Assembly (NCBI RefSeq): GCF_905171775.1
Contig: NC_053489.1
Span: forward strand, 325,634,589 to 325,698,588
Reading direction: 5' to 3'
DNA: 64,000 bases
From: Rana temporaria
Taxonomy: Eukaryota; Chordata; Amphibia; Anura; Ranidae
The notes under the pieces were generated by a model, which searched no databases, was not told the DNA's origin, and saw only the letters and a list, made by a program, of their open reading frames with translations. The translations under genes and the position numbers were made by a program. Below are positions 31,730 through 45,411 of the stretch, one piece after another. Each line of letters opens with the position of its first letter. Positions within the stretch are counted from its first letter, which is position 1.

Positions 31730-33370
31730 TGTAGCACTACCCCCGGAGGAGCTGCTGGTTGTTTTGGGTGGCACATTTACCTCATGGCTCCCCCGAATTC
31801 CTAGGGGTGAATGATGCGTATTGCATTTAGTTAGGGTGACCAGACATCCCCAGTTTCAGGGGACAGTCCCCTGATTAAGGACACTATCCCCGGACCAAGT
31901 CTGTCCCTGGTTTTGTCCCCAGATTGGATTTAATAGGGGGCAGGGGCAATTTCAAAAATAGAAAAAATTGAATTACACACCCCCCACTCGGCCGTGCCTA
32001 CTAGCATAGGGGGGTTGTATTTTTCCCATTATCTGTGCCCCTTTCTGATGATTATGTGCTGGTCGGAGCGGAGGGAATATTTCTTCAGTTTCGGGCGCAT
32101 GCCCATTCAGCTCCACTCACATGTTCTTCTGCCTTGGCTCAAATCCTTGCCAGCCACCTGCCTTCCCTTTGCGGAGTGATCTTCCTTCGCTCCTCATCCA
32201 GTAGTAGCCGGGGCCCGAAGAGTAAGACTTGAGAAGATGTGAGGCAGGCGGCGACGGGCAGAGAGTCGCTGATTGCCGCCATTACTAGTAAAGAAAAAAT
32301 ATGTCCCCGGATTTCATTTAAAAAATCTGGTCACCTTAATTTAGTAGAAGTAAAGGAATGTCCGCAACAGGTGCTCTTTGCTGTGCTCTTTATTACCCAG
32401 CCGGGTAAAAACAACTTGCGGTGAGGAAAGAAAAGTTGAAGAAGAAAGGAGAATAGCAAATATAGGAGAAATGATAGGGAAACAGTCCTGCTCCCAAACG
32501 TAACACTTCTCTGCGCCACTCCTGCCGGAGTGGGCCTAGCGTACCCGGACAGGCCTCTCTCACTGACCTGGCAGCCGGAGTATCACTCGAACATTTGTAG
32601 GATAAAGTCCCTGCCACAGACCCTCCTTGGTGAACTTGAGGAAAAGTCTCTGCCACAGACCCTCCTTGGTGAACATCAGGGAGACGCCTCTGCCACAGGC
32701 CCTCTCTGATTTATAGTTACGGAGGCAAGCCTCCTTAGATGAATTACGTCTGGATCTCCTTCAACTTGTCGCCCAGGTACCGACTGACAGGTGATCAATC
32801 CTTCAGTAGCCGGCTACCTTGATCCCCGGTGGTTTGACAATGCCCTTTTGGATCGCCAGCCTCTTAATGACGCTCCTCAGACGGACTCCCCACCGAACAG
32901 CAAGAACGCTTGGGATCCTCAAAGGTGGGAACCCAGTCGCTCACTGGGTCCCCGTTGCTGTTCAGATGCTCCAGGCCATTGTGGCCCCGGAACCAGGAAC
33001 ACCGCGTGGCACGCACGCCCCGGCCGGGGCCCCGTGATCTGGTCACCCTAAAGGTGGGTGCCACACTCGAAGAAGAAGACCCAGAACCAATGGCGTCTGC
33101 CCCATAAATACCCCTCCCCAGCATGCACAGCGAGGTCAAACCCTCCTGATTGGCTGCTGGGAAAGAGCACCCAAACCTTGACTCCACTGCTGCTACTTGC
33201 AGCACCGGGGTTGGAAGAACACCCCAGCACAACAGAATAAGCCCACAGCACAGCCAAGCTGAGACAGAGACCCTGTTTAACATATAATAATTTGGATCAG
33301 AGTTTAATTACACTCTGATCTTCCTCTAAATATAACTAGCACCGGTACTATAAAGTAACCAGGCGCTACA
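31730..33370 (-). mobile_element. solo LTR-like element with nested hAT MITE
   Basis: It begins TGTAGCACTACCCCC and ends GGCGCTACA, the TG...CA ends of an LTR. Without the nested insertion it is about 1.13 kb, matching the copy at 51094-52209 in order and wording (gtgtatcactcgg-like and ggacaggcctctc blocks). On the minus strand AATAAA (complement near 32390) fits an LTR polyadenylation signal. No internal gag-pol sequence lies beside it, so it is a solo LTR. The superfamily cannot be assigned. Confidence 0.7.
31832..32337. mobile_element. hAT-like MITE (506 bp) inside the solo LTR
   Basis: The ends TAGGGTGACCAGA and TCTGGTCACCTT are inverted repeats. CATTTAGT (31824-31831) and AATTTAGT (32338-32345) form a 7-of-8 target-site duplication. 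An 8-bp duplication and a TAGGG-type end fit the hAT superfamily. Confidence 0.78.
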
Positions 33371-33413
33371 CGTATTACAGTCTATTATTACAGAAAATCA
33401 CCACAAGTTTTAA

Positions 33414-33963
33414 CACTCCTTCACTGTGAGAAGACTGCTCTGGTACTTGCTTCAGCTTACTCACAGTGGTATCCAGTAACAAGATGGATGTGGATGGTCC
33501 CTTAGTGGTGCAGCTTACCCTTTACATCCGACAAATGGTTCCCCCTTGGACTGAACTGTTACTCCCGGTTGGACTCCAATCCTGCAGTCCCAACCCTGTG
33601 CTGCTTCTCTTGCTTCTGTATATTCCTCAGACAGCCTAGCAGCCAGATGTTCTCTGGATAGGCCTCAGGCTTCTAGCCTAGCAGTCCAGGGCAGCATAAC
33701 ACATGTCCACCCAGACAGCCGTCCAGGTGGCACAGAACCCTGATCACCTGACTCCTCCCAAATAAATAGGTACTCCCAGCAAGCCAAGGGACTAAAGAAA
33801 CCCCCGCCAATTGGCTGAGAGACCCAATCCATTCATAACCTGACCTTTCTTGTCTATCTAATGTCACCAGCATAACTCCACCAAGCGACAGAAGAGAGAA
33901 GGGGCAGTAAGTCCAGAACTAGAGAGGTATCAGTGGATTCACTAACAATTAACCAGGGAAACT
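33414..33963. repeat. duplicated segment A (copy 1)
   Basis: Collinear with 40623-41173 for about 550 bp, with roughly eight differences seen by eye (about 98.5% identity). It is probably part of a dispersed LTR-like repeat or a recent segmental duplication. The antisense ORF shared by both copies has no recognisable domain. Confidence 0.85.
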
Positions 33964-34258
33964 GATGAATAAAGGATGATGAGCGCAAACTGAAAATCTA
34001 ACAGTAAATAACAAGACAGTCCATAGGGACTGATAACAATCTATTTGTAAACTAAGCCAATAGGCTGTGCATTAAAAGTGAAAAAAACTCCAAAACTGAT
34101 GCTATATCCAATATTAAAGTCCAAAACTAAATTTGAGTGGATAAATGTGCTGTGTCAGTGATAGACAAGTCTTCTGCCCTTGGGACATCAATGTGAAGAA
34201 TCTGGATACACTTCGCTAAGCCTGGGCTCTCAGAGCGCTTACCTCCAGTCACTGTGCA
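33964..34258. other. noncoding DNA
   Basis: Nothing recognised. Confidence 0.5.
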
Positions 34259-35612
34259 ACCCCACTTTGTAACCATTTTTATCAAGTTCTTCGGCCACAC
34301 TATACAATCTATATATTTTTATATCTATTTTGCTGAGAAATCACTTTGAAAAACGCCCCCTTAGCATTTATAGCTGTGACCATCTTGATTAAGGGCAGAT
34401 AATTAATGTAGCATTTACTTCCTGGAATTCACTTTTTTTCTCTATCTATCTCTGTTATATATGTTTTGGACACTTCACGGTTCTTACCATTGCACATTTT
34501 TTGTTCTTCTGTAGATGGTTACACCTATGAAAGACCCATCCCCAATCTCCATCCATGGAGGTCCCCTGTTTGGAAATCCCAACTTTTCACCGGCTTTCCA
34601 GCCTGCATGGTGGGGCAATCCACCTCAGCTCCCGTGGGCTGTTGTTCTTCCGACCGGGTCCCCCACCTTCTACGCCTTTACCCATAGCCACAGGCATACC
34701 TGTAAGTTACTTTAGGAATTGTTATTACTCTATTTCTCCCTCCTTCCCCATACACAGATTCAGTTACCTATCCACCTTAAACCTTATTGCTTGGATTTTT
34801 ATAGACTCCTACTTCATATTTGCTCCTGAAGAGTGGCAGTAGCCACAAAACGCGTTGAGCCAATAAGATGCCTCCTCACATACATACTGCTACTGCATCA
34901 CCTACTACCTCATACATCGATTGGAATTTACCAACCAATCCCGGTCATAATTATCATGGAGATTTATTTTAAGGGAACTGGTTTTGTTCAATAATTTTTT
35001 ACAAAATGTACCAAATATGCTTACTGTGAGCCAATTAGATGCCCTTTTGCATATATATGGTAATACCATTACTACCAAACAGTCCCTATACTAAGTGGAC
35101 TGTGCCAGCTTATATAAATTTTGTATTTTTTACCATGGAGACACGTTTCAATGAATTGGCCTCCCTCTTTTTTACTGTTTTTTATATATGAACCAAAGAT
35201 GTTACTATACTCTAATACCATTGATTGTTATAGAATTATGTACTATTAAATTTTTGACAAATATACTATGTGTGTTATGTCATTATTGTTTTTGCTATAT
35301 TTTTTTATGCGATTAAAAAACTGATTGTCAATTGTTGTCATGCAATGCTCTCATGTAATGTTTTTGGTTCTATCGGATTAGGTACCTGCCATATTCTATT
35401 GTTCCATGTTTTCTCCTGGGATGCATGTTTCGTTCAAAGTCCCACCCTTGTCTTTTTCAGAAATCAGAGTGTATTATTCTAGGGACAATAGTCACAACAT
35501 TTCTACAGTGCCTGGACAGTATGCAAGCAGCTTAGTTGGGCTGCAATTTAATAGGGGGAGATGAAACTTGGTTTACTTTGAAAATAAATTAGATTGTATT
35601 ATTTGAGAGATA
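34259..35612. repeat. duplicated segment B (copy 1), interrupted
   Basis: 34259-34431 matches 43131-43303, and 35468-35612 matches 43562-43703. Between them this copy holds about 1,036 bp that differs from the 258 bp in the other copy. The extra part includes gctcctgaagagtggcagta followed by cacaaaacgcgttgag, wording of a widespread frog repeat. Confidence 0.8.
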
Positions 35613-36257
35613 ACAGCCTCCACCTCTACGTGAACAAAAGTTTCTTAAGTATCCTTTTATGAAAGTGCGGTAAAATACCGCTATTCATTTCTCAGGCATT
35701 CTCAGGGGAGATCGCTCTCCTCTGAGTGCCTGTTTATGAAACTTTGTAGATCGGTTCTCATGTTGAGATGAGGAGCGATCTACAAACGGCTGGAAACTCC
35801 TGAGAACTGCTTCTCTCACTGTAATCTCGCGTGATATAGCGGGATTACAGTATGAGGAAGTGAAAAATACAAAAGTTGAACACGAATCAGCACACATTAT
35901 ACACCACATATTAATAAAATAATAAAGTTACATTCTCACCAAACAATATACATTAACCTAATTATTAAAAACATGTTTTTTATCAATATTTAAAGCTCAT
36001 ACATGTGCCTATTTAAATGTGAATGGTGTATAGTAAATGAATGGAATCCCACATATGTAGTGCAGCTATACACCATTCTTATAAATGAAAAATACATTTA
36101 TAATCATAATTTTTTTTTTTAATAAAGTATACAAATATAAACCCTGTATAACTGTAATAGAACAGTCCATGGGTAAAACCATATTTTAGGGTTTACATTT
36201 TTTTATTTACTAATAAATAAAAAATTATATAAAAATGACTTTAATAATAGCATTTTA
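35613..36257. other. A/T-rich noncoding DNA
   Basis: A short inverted pair (tgagaactg/cagttctca-like words at 35690-35830) is present. No gene. Confidence 0.5.
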
Positions 36258-36270
36258 ATGCAGGTAGAAT

Positions 36271-37395
<1,125 letters not shown>

Positions 37396-37573
37396 GGTCT
37401 GTAGCACGGAAACGTCACTCCCCATTTACCTACCGTCAGGAACGGGTTTACCTACGCCGCCACAACTTTGCTTTGTGAATACTGCACTTGCCTGTCAAAG
37501 TTGCGGAGGCGTAGCGTAAATAGGATACGTTACACACGCTCACAAATACGCGCTCCCTACGTGAATCTGGGCC
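37396..37573. mobile_element. fragment of PIF/Harbinger-like MITE
   Basis: The words gcgtagcgtaaataggatac and gtgaatctgggcc resemble the right end of 1935-2639. The left part is missing. Confidence 0.55.
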
Positions 37574-37910
37574 GTGGTCTTCTTGAATCTAGGGGTATCA
37601 TAATGGGAAGTGCGTGTCAGTGGTTGCTTCTATTCTCTGAATAGGGAATCAATGAATTACAGAGCAGGACTATTCAACATATAGTACTATAAGTCCTATG
37701 CCAGGAAAAGAGGATTTACAGAATTACTACAGTAGGTAAAAATAATGCTGACAGGGCAGCTGCAGAGTAAAGAATGTGCAGAGAGAAATGTAATTGTTGT
37801 TGTGGGAGTAAACATTCTTTTTTTTTTGTACAATCTCTTTTCATTAAGATTTTTTTTTAAGCAGTCACAAGCACAGCAATAACACAACATGTTATGTTGC
37901 AATACATGAT
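37574..37910. other. noncoding DNA
   Basis: Nothing recognised. Confidence 0.5.
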
Positions 37911-38407
37911 TTAAAGTGGAGGTTCACCCGGAAATTTTTAACATTAGATTGACGCTCATTTTGTCTAGGGGAATCGGCTATTTTTTTTAAAAACTAAGCA
38001 GTACTTACCGTTTTAGAGAGCGATCTTCTCCGCCGCTTCCGGGTATGGGCTGCGGGACTGGGCATTCCTATTTGATTGACAGGCTTCCGACGGTCGCATA
38101 CATCGCGTCACAAGTAGCCGAAAGAAGCCGAACGTCGGTGCGCAGGCGCCGTATAGAGCCGCACCGACATCGGGCTTCTTTCGGCTACTCGTGACGCGAT
38201 AGATGCGACCGTCGGAAGCCTTTCGGAAGACTGTCAATCAAATAGGAACGCCCAGTCCCGAAGACCATACCCGGAAGCGGCGGAGAAGATCGCTCTCTAA
38301 AACGGTAAGTACTGCTTCGTTTTTAAAAAAAATAGCCGATTCCCCTTGACAAAATGAGCATGAATCTAATGTTAAAAACATTTTTTTCGGGTGAACTCCC
38401 GCTTTAA
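37911..38407. mobile_element. TTAA foldback element (497 bp)
   Basis: It runs from TTAAAGTGGAGGTTCACCC to GGGTGAACTCCCGCTTTAA with TTAA at both ends (37911-37914, 38404-38407). The arms are complementary over about 240 bp each (ttttagagagcgatcttctc with its inverse). It is very close to 45408-45932. Confidence 0.85.
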
Positions 38408-38838
38408 AGCAGAACTGTACCTACTAATTTCACTGTTAAATTCAAGGCTGATTACAATCACAGTTGCTTTTGCTCTCAGTTAAACTGTCAAACCATCAAA
38501 TGGCTGGTGTCATAAATGATTACATGTGTACCATGGCAACTGCAGATCAAACAGATGGCTCCTTCTTTGGCTTTAAAGGACAGAAGGGTTTAGTTCTGCT
38601 TTAATAGCTGATTATTTTGAACGTCTAAGCTAGCCATACACTAATGTGAATTTTGTCCAGTTCCTGATGAACCGACCTAAATTCACTACTTAATTTGGCA
38701 CTGTCAGCAACCTCCAATCAGAAGCATACAATGCTTGTATTCTGACAGCCATAGGTGGCAGCTTTTGGGTGGAACTCTGCTTTAACTATGTAGCAAGGTT
38801 CCGGACCTCCAATGGCCTAATGGTGACCTCCAGAGTTA

Positions 38839-39275
38839 TGCCGCGTACACACCATCACTTTATGTGATGAAAAAAAACGACACTTTCTGTGAAGTAAAAA
38901 ATGACGTTTTTGAAACTTCAATTTTCAAAGACGAAGTTGCCTACACACCATCGTTTTCTCACAATGATCTTGCAAAGTGAGGTTAGGTTCCACCACGTTT
39001 TACCATTGAAGCTTGCTTCCTAAGTAGTTTCTGGGCATGCGTGGATGAAAAAACGTCTTAGAAAACGACGTTTTTTGCTACACACGGTCAATTTCTGTGA
39101 AGTAAAAGTTGACGTTTTGAAAAACGACACATAAAATTGAAGCATGCTTCAATTTTTTTTGGTCGTTTTTTACAAGACATAAAACGACGTTTTCCCCCAC
39201 ACACAGTCAATTAAAGTGACGTTTTTAAAAACGTCATTTTTTTTCATCACATAAAGTGATGGTGTGTACGCGGCA
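38839..39275. mobile_element. MITE, TGCCGCGTACACAC family (437 bp), TTA duplication
   Basis: The ends TGCCGCGTACACACC and GGTGTGTACGCGGCA are flanked by TTA at 38836-38838 and 39276-39278. Noncoding. Confidence 0.85.
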
Positions 39276-39278
39276 TTA

Positions 39279-39615
39279 GGGAGAGCTGACATGCGTCTTT
39301 GTAGAGTGGGTTATAAGACATGCTGGGTGAAATGCAAGATGGAGTGATGTGCGCCAGACACTTTTTGAATGCAAAAGAGATTTATTGTCTCTTAACAGAA
39401 CTGTGGGAGAGAGGGTTAGGGCCAGGACACCCTTAAGTAGATGCAATGACAATTGGCAAACTCCGAGACTTCTTTTGGTAGACAGCTGTACAGTGGAAGG
39501 CCTTCAGCCGGACACCTCTTCTTCATAGGTAGGACCGCTGTTTCCTATGGAAACAAATCTTCTAACAGTCACTAATGATAGTTGTATTTACCCATTGGTA
39601 ACTCCTCACACTCTA
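39279..39615. other. LTR-like noncoding DNA split by a hAT MITE
   Basis: Continues after the hAT element at 40358, forming with it a repeat that leads into duplicated segment A. agagatttattgtctct (about 39369) gives AATAAA on the minus strand. Not assigned further. Confidence 0.4.
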
Positions 39616-39623
39616 CCGTCTCT

Positions 39624-40349
39624 TAGGGTGACCACATTTCCAAACTGCCATTCCTCCTAAAATAAAATATATTTTTTTTATACTTTTTTTGTGACCCCTA
39701 TAGATTTCACTGGTTCATCCTGGGACCTGTAGTTCTTTACTGGTTGGGGGGTGTCACATCTTCTTCAGCTCTGAGGGGTTCATGGTGGGACCTGCAGTCC
39801 TTCACTTTTAGGGGTCACATCCCCCCAAACATGAAGGACTACAAGTCCCAGCATGAACCTCCCCCAAATGTAAAGGACTACAACACCCAGCCTGAACCCC
39901 CTGAGATCTAAGGGGGTGATCCCATAGATTTCACAGGTTAATGCTGGGACCTGTAGTTCTTCACTAGTTGGGGGGCGGGGGTCTCACATCTTCAGCTCTG
40001 GGGGGGTCATGCTGGGACCTGTAGTCCTTAACTTTGGGGAGGTCACAACCCCCCAAAGTAAAGAACTACCAGTCCCAGCATGAACCCCTGATATCTAAAG
40101 ATGTGACCCCCCCCCCCCCAAATTTGAAACTCCCAGCATGAACACGTGAGATCTAAGGGTGTGACCCCATAGATTTCACATATCTATGCTGGGACCTGTA
40201 GATCTTCACCAGTTTGGGGGGGTGTCACATCTTGCTGGGACCTGTGCCAGTTTCATTCCGGGACACTATTGTCCCAGAGTGAAGGTGCCCGGGACAGACC
40301 TGCAGAATGCGGGACTGTCCCGGGCAATCCGGGACACGTGGTCACCCTA
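39624..40349. mobile_element. hAT-like MITE (726 bp) with perfect 8-bp duplication
   Basis: The ends TAGGGTGACCAC and GTGGTCACCCTA are perfect inverted repeats. CCGTCTCT lies at 39616-39623 and again at 40350-40357. The interior repeats a tgggacctgtagt module in both orientations several times. Noncoding. Confidence 0.9.
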
Positions 40350-40622
40350 CCGTCTCTACAGTCTCACACTGTAGGTCTTCACTCACTGAGGTCCCAGTCT
40401 CTCACTAGACTCTCAGACCCAATCGCCACTGGATACCCAGTATCTTCCCCAAGCGTCACCCCCCCTTACCTGCTGGGTCACTGGCTTGGCACTCACACAT
40501 ACTCCTCTAGCATCACCCCTGCTGACCTGCTAGGTCCCTGGCTTGGCCCTCACTAATGTTCCTCAAACATCACCTCTGCTGTCCCGCTGGGTCCCTGGCT
40601 TGGCACTTGCTGAAGTTTTTAC

Positions 40623-41173
40623 CACTCCTTCACTGTGAGAAGACTGCTCTGGTACTTGCTTCAGCTTACTCACAGTGGTCTCCAGTAACAAGATGGATGT
40701 GGATGGTCCCTTAGTGGCGACAGCTTACCCTTAACATCCGACAAATGGTTCCCCCTTGGACTGAACTGTTACTCCCGGTTGGACTCCAATCCTGCAGTCC
40801 CAACCCTGTGCTGCTTCTCTTGCTTCTGTATATTCCTCAGACAGCCTAGCAGCCAGATGTTCTCTGGATAGGCCTCAGGCTTCTAGCCTAGCAGTCCAGG
40901 GCAGCATAACACATGTCCACCCAGACAGCCGTCCAGGTGGCACAGAACCCTGATCACCTGACTCCTCCCAAATAAATAGGTACTCCCAGCAAGCCAAGGG
41001 ACTAAAGAAACCCCCGCCAATTGACTGAGAGACCCCATCCATTCATAACCTGACCTTTCTTGTCTATCTAATGTCACCAGCATAACTCCACCAAGCGACA
41101 GAAGAGAGAAGGGGCAGTAAGTCCAGAACTAGAGAGGAATCAGTGGATTCACTAACAATTAACCAGGGAAACT
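40623..41173. repeat. duplicated segment A (copy 2)
   Basis: Partner of 33414-33963. See that entry for the comparison. Confidence 0.85.
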
Positions 41174-41362
41174 ACCGCCTGGCAAACTAAATTTACTAGC
41201 AACCCTGCCTAAAGACAAGGGCGCTAGATCTACTTTTGTGAGTTTTCCTTGTCAGGGTTTTACTGTTATCAAATTATAAACAATATATATTGTTAATGAA
41301 AGATACAGCCAGACCTCAGATGAGCTCTCACAGGTGTTTACAAATTTCAAAACTAAAAGGCT

Positions 41363-42227
41363 TTAACCCCTTGCTTACTGGGCACATATAACCCCGTCCT
41401 GCCCAGGTGAAATTTCAGCTTTTTAGCACTGTCACACTTTGAATGACAATTGTGCGGTCGTGCGACGTGGCTCCCAAACAAAATTGGCGTCCTTTTTTTC
41501 CCACAAATAGAGCTTTCTTTTGGTGGTATTTGATCACCTCTGCGGTTTTTATTTTTTGCGCTATAAACAAAAATAGAGCGACAATTTTGAAAAAATTTGC
41601 TATAAGAAATATCCAATAAAAAAAAAATAATAATACATTTTCTCAGTTTAGTCCGATACGTATTCTTCTACATATTTTTGGTAAAAATAAAAATTGCAAT
41701 AAGCGTATAGTGATTGATTTATAGAATTATAGAATTATGACTTTTTTTTTATTATTATTATTTTTTTTACTAGTAATGGCGGCGATCTGCGATTTTTGTC
41801 AGGACTGCGATATTGCGGCGGACACATCGGACACTTTTGACACATTTTTGGGACCATTCACATTTATACAGCGAACAATTATATAAATATGCACTGATTA
41901 CTGTATAAATGTGACTGACAGGGAAGGGGTTAACACTAGGGGGCGAGGAAGGGGTTAATGTATTCCCTAATTAGTGATTCTTACTGTGGGGGGAGGGGGT
42001 GACTGGGGGTGGTGACCGATGGTTGTCCCTATGTACAAGGGACACACCATCAGTCTCCTCTCCCTGACAGGACGTGGAGCTCTGTGTTTACACACAGAGC
42101 TCCATGTCCCTGTCTCTGTGACTGCCGATCGCGGGTGCCCGGCAGACATCGCGGCCGATAGGCACGCGCATCGCCACCTGACTGACGCGGCAGGCGTGCG
42201 CGCGTGCCCCCGGCGGGAAGTGGTTAA
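41363..42227. mobile_element. TTAA-flanked dispersed element (865 bp)
   Basis: It begins TTAACCCCTTGCTTACTGGGC-like and ends GCGGGAAGTGGTTAA, with TTAA at 41363-41366 and 42224-42227. It contains tttcttttggtggtatttga and gcgctataaac, the hallmark phrases of this family, found also at 11388 (inverted), 44528 (inverted) and 55653. Noncoding. Confidence 0.8.
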
Positions 42228-42495
42228 AGGACTGAAGTTTGAGAGGAGTAGAAAGCTTAAATCAAGGACACTCAAAGCTGAGGAACAATGTATAGATGGG
42301 ATATTTAAACAGACACAACTAGTTAATCACAGGGTAAACACAAAGCCTGTTTATCCAGCTGATGAGGAACAAATGCTTTTTGTATGTCTGTTGTACTGTC
42401 AGAGACTCTCATTGATTCTCTGTTGAGATCTGCTAACAAATTAAGTTAGTATACAATAAATAACGAGCAGAGGAAAATCTATGAGTTTTCTCTAA

Positions 42496-42751
42496 AGCCT
42501 CATACACACCACTATTTTTTTTACATTTAACCCAGCGAGCTGAGCTAAAAAAACTCAGGTTGGAGCCACTGCACTAACAGTCCGATGCTAGTACAGCGAA
42601 CGCAGATTGGGAGCTGGTTGGAAAACCTTTTTCGGTCATGACCCTTCAACAGATGTGTCTGTCGGACTGGCTGCAGTACATACATGCTGAATGCCAGTTT
42701 ATATTGAACCGGCTCATGCTACCCGACATTTTGGCCCGTGTGTACTAGGCT
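42496..42751. mobile_element. MITE (about 256 bp), TAA duplication
   Basis: AGCCTCATACACACC and GTGTGTACTAGGCT are inverted repeats between TAA sites. Similar to the 47033 element ends. Confidence 0.65.
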
Positions 42752-43130
42752 TAAGGGTAGATTAGGAAGGCCATAACTAATTTGAATCTTGGCCGGTTCA
42801 GCAGGAATTAGAACTGTGTATGGGCAAGCTGAATGTACCCAGTTGATTGGTTGATCAACTTGGGTACAACCAGCATGCCAGGTTTTACCTGCAATTATTG
42901 CTAGCAGCTCCCGTTGGGAGAAGACAATGGCCCAGCAGGATGGATTCCCACATCAACACTGTCTGTGTTGATAGGGGAATCAAGCAAATTTCTTTCCTGC
43001 AACCCGTGGTATATAGACCAGGGCCCCGTTGACAATATAGTCTGGATGAAAGTGTCACATCTGTGGCCAATGTGTATGCAAAGAAGCAATTGTATTGGTA
43101 CTAAGGTCAGGGCCAAAAGAGGGATTATTA
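42752..43130. other. fragment of a dispersed MITE
   Basis: 42770-42850 (ggccggttcagcaggaatta, then gtgtatgggcaagctgaatg) matches wording at 16620-16680. The rest is unrecognised. Confidence 0.45.
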
Positions 43131-43703
43131 ACCCCACTTTTAACCATTTTTATCAAGTTCTTCGGCCACACTATACAATCTATATATTTTTTTTAATCTA
43201 TTTTGCTGAGAAATCACTTTGAAAAACGCCCCCTTAGCATTTATAGCTGTGACCATCTTGATTAAGGGCAGATGATTAATGTAGCATTTACTTCCTGGAA
43301 TTCATTTGCCCTTAGTTCAAAACAGGACAATGTGCTTGGCTGAGAAAGCTCCTCCTTACCTCCTTTGCTCCTCCAGATGGAAAAAACAAATGCCCATGAA
43401 GACTCCTGGCAAGTATTACATCATTTCAGTCTAGGCCACAAACCAGGAAGAATTTGAAGAAATGCAAAAATGGTTTAAAACGAGTAAACATAGTATACCT
43501 TCCTATCAATTTTCTAAGGCTAGCAGCATAAAAACTAAAAATAGTTCATATTAATTGAAAAAGTGTATTATTCTAGGGACAATAGTCACAACATTTCTAC
43601 AGTGCCTGGACAGTATGCAAGCAGTTTAGGGCTGCAATTTAATAGGGGGAGATGAAACATGGTTTACCTTGAAAATAAATTAGATTGTATTATTTGTGAG
43701 ATA
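43131..43703. repeat. duplicated segment B (copy 2)
   Basis: Partner of 34259-35612. The outer parts match, and the middle (43304-43561) differs. Confidence 0.8.
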
Positions 43704-44161
43704 AAAAAAAAATATTAAAACCCAGCAGCTACAAATACTGCAGCTGCTGACTTTTAATATTAGGACACTTACCTGTCCTGGAGTCCAGCGCCGGCGGCAG
43801 CAGAGGACGAGCGATCGCTCATCACTCTGCTGCTCCCCCCGCCATCCTCGGTGAGGGAACCAGGAAGTGAAGCATTGCGGCTTCACTGCCCAGTTCCCTA
43901 TGGCGCATGCGTGAGTTGCGCTGCGCCGTGCTCACTGGTCCCCGCTGTGTTGTGGGAGCCTTGTGTTTTCCAGAACATAACGGGGGGGATGGGATCTGCC
44001 ATCCTGCCCATAGTCTACTTGCAGACTGTGTGGCTGGAAGTGGGTGCAAATACCTGTCTTATATGCACCCCCCTCCCCCTGAAAGGTGTCAAATGTGACA
44101 CCGGAGGGGGGGAGGGTTCCGATGAGCGGAAGTTCCACTTTAGGGTGGAGCTCCGCTTTAA
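43703..44161. mobile_element. TTAA-family element, ctgctgacttttaat type
   Basis: It ends gggtggagctccgctttaa at 44161 and shares cagcagctacaaatact and the ggtgtcaaatgtgacaccgg palindrome with 25274-25722. Inserted at the edge of duplicated segment B. Confidence 0.75.
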
Positions 44162-44527
44162 CTTGAAGGGTCCTAATGTAATAGAAAAGAGATCACAATT
44201 ATTGGGAGAAATCCAGACACTCATAAGCATAAGCATAAATTTGATTTATTCAAGAAACTAATTTTAAAGCGGTTGTACATCTGCAAAAAAAAAGATACTA
44301 AAAACAAAAACAAAAAAATGAGGGCAGAGGCATAATGAGCTTGTATGCACCGCATACTAGCTCATTATGAAATACCTTAGAACGAAGCGTCGACATCACA
44401 TCCCAGTCACCGCCGAGGGAGCATCCACACAACCAATAATCATTTTAGTTTTGTGTGATCTAACTTTGTTTTTCAGCTGTTGACTATGGACTCCCACAAG
44501 CTTTGCCAAATACTGTAATCCACTTAT
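44162..44527. other. noncoding DNA
   Basis: Nothing recognised. Confidence 0.5.
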
Positions 44528-45411
44528 TTAACTACTTCCCACCCGGCCACTGTACATATACAGCCCGGTGGGCGCTCTCTCCTTCTGAGTGGAAATTCAG
44601 GAACGTCCCTCAGAAGGAGGAGGATCGTGCATGCCCGCGCAGCGCACGATCCCGATGTGCTCGTGTCACCCGGACACTGCGCATCTCCAATCGGCAGGAG
44701 GGCTCTGTGATTGGCCCTCCTGATCTCATGATGGCCGTGTCCAATCACAGCCAGCATGTGATGTAAATAGAGAGCCAGTTGCTAGGCGATCGGCTCTCCT
44801 CACACAGAAGTTGTCGGTGAAGAGAGGAGAGCAGATCGCTGCAGCCGGCTGGTGATCAGTGAGTATGAGCTGTTTTTTTTACAGCCTTTTACTCACTGAT
44901 CACCAGTCTAGTGTCCCCGCAGTGTAAACACACAAAGTTTACACACATGTCCCCACATAGTAAAAACACCTGTCCCCCCACATATGTAACAGTAAAATCA
45001 CATGTCCCAATGATCATCTGCGTACATATGTCCGTGATCACACAAAGCAATTATTATACACTTATCAGGATTTTTTTTACCAAAGACATGTAGCAGAATA
45101 CATTATGGCTTAAATTTATGACAAAAGTTGATTATATTGGATTTCTTTTAAAATAGAAAGAAGAAAATATTGTTTTTTTTTTCAAAATATCTGCTCTTTT
45201 TTAGCTTATATCGCAAAGAAAAAAAAAAACGGTAGTCCTGAATAAATACCACCAAAAGAAAGCTCTATTTGTGTGAACAAAATGCTAAAAATGTCATTTG
45301 GGTGCAGCGTAGCATGACCGCGCAATTGTCATTGAAAGTGCGAGAGCGCTGAAAACTAAAATCTGGTCTGGGAAGGAAGGGGGCGAAAGTGCCCATTATT
45401 GATGTGGTTAA
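44528..45411. mobile_element. TTAA-flanked dispersed element (884 bp), reverse orientation
   Basis: It begins TTAACTACTTCCCACCCGG and ends gatgtggttaa. Inside, caccaaaagaaagctctatt and gcatgaccgcgcaattgtca are the inverse of the 41363 copy. Its right TTAA (45408-45411) is also the left TTAA of the next element. Confidence 0.8.

Noticed and set aside
33673..33873. Conserved 66-residue minus ORF also present at 40883-41083
   Set aside because: Conservation is explained by the recent duplication of the whole segment. No domain or start context.
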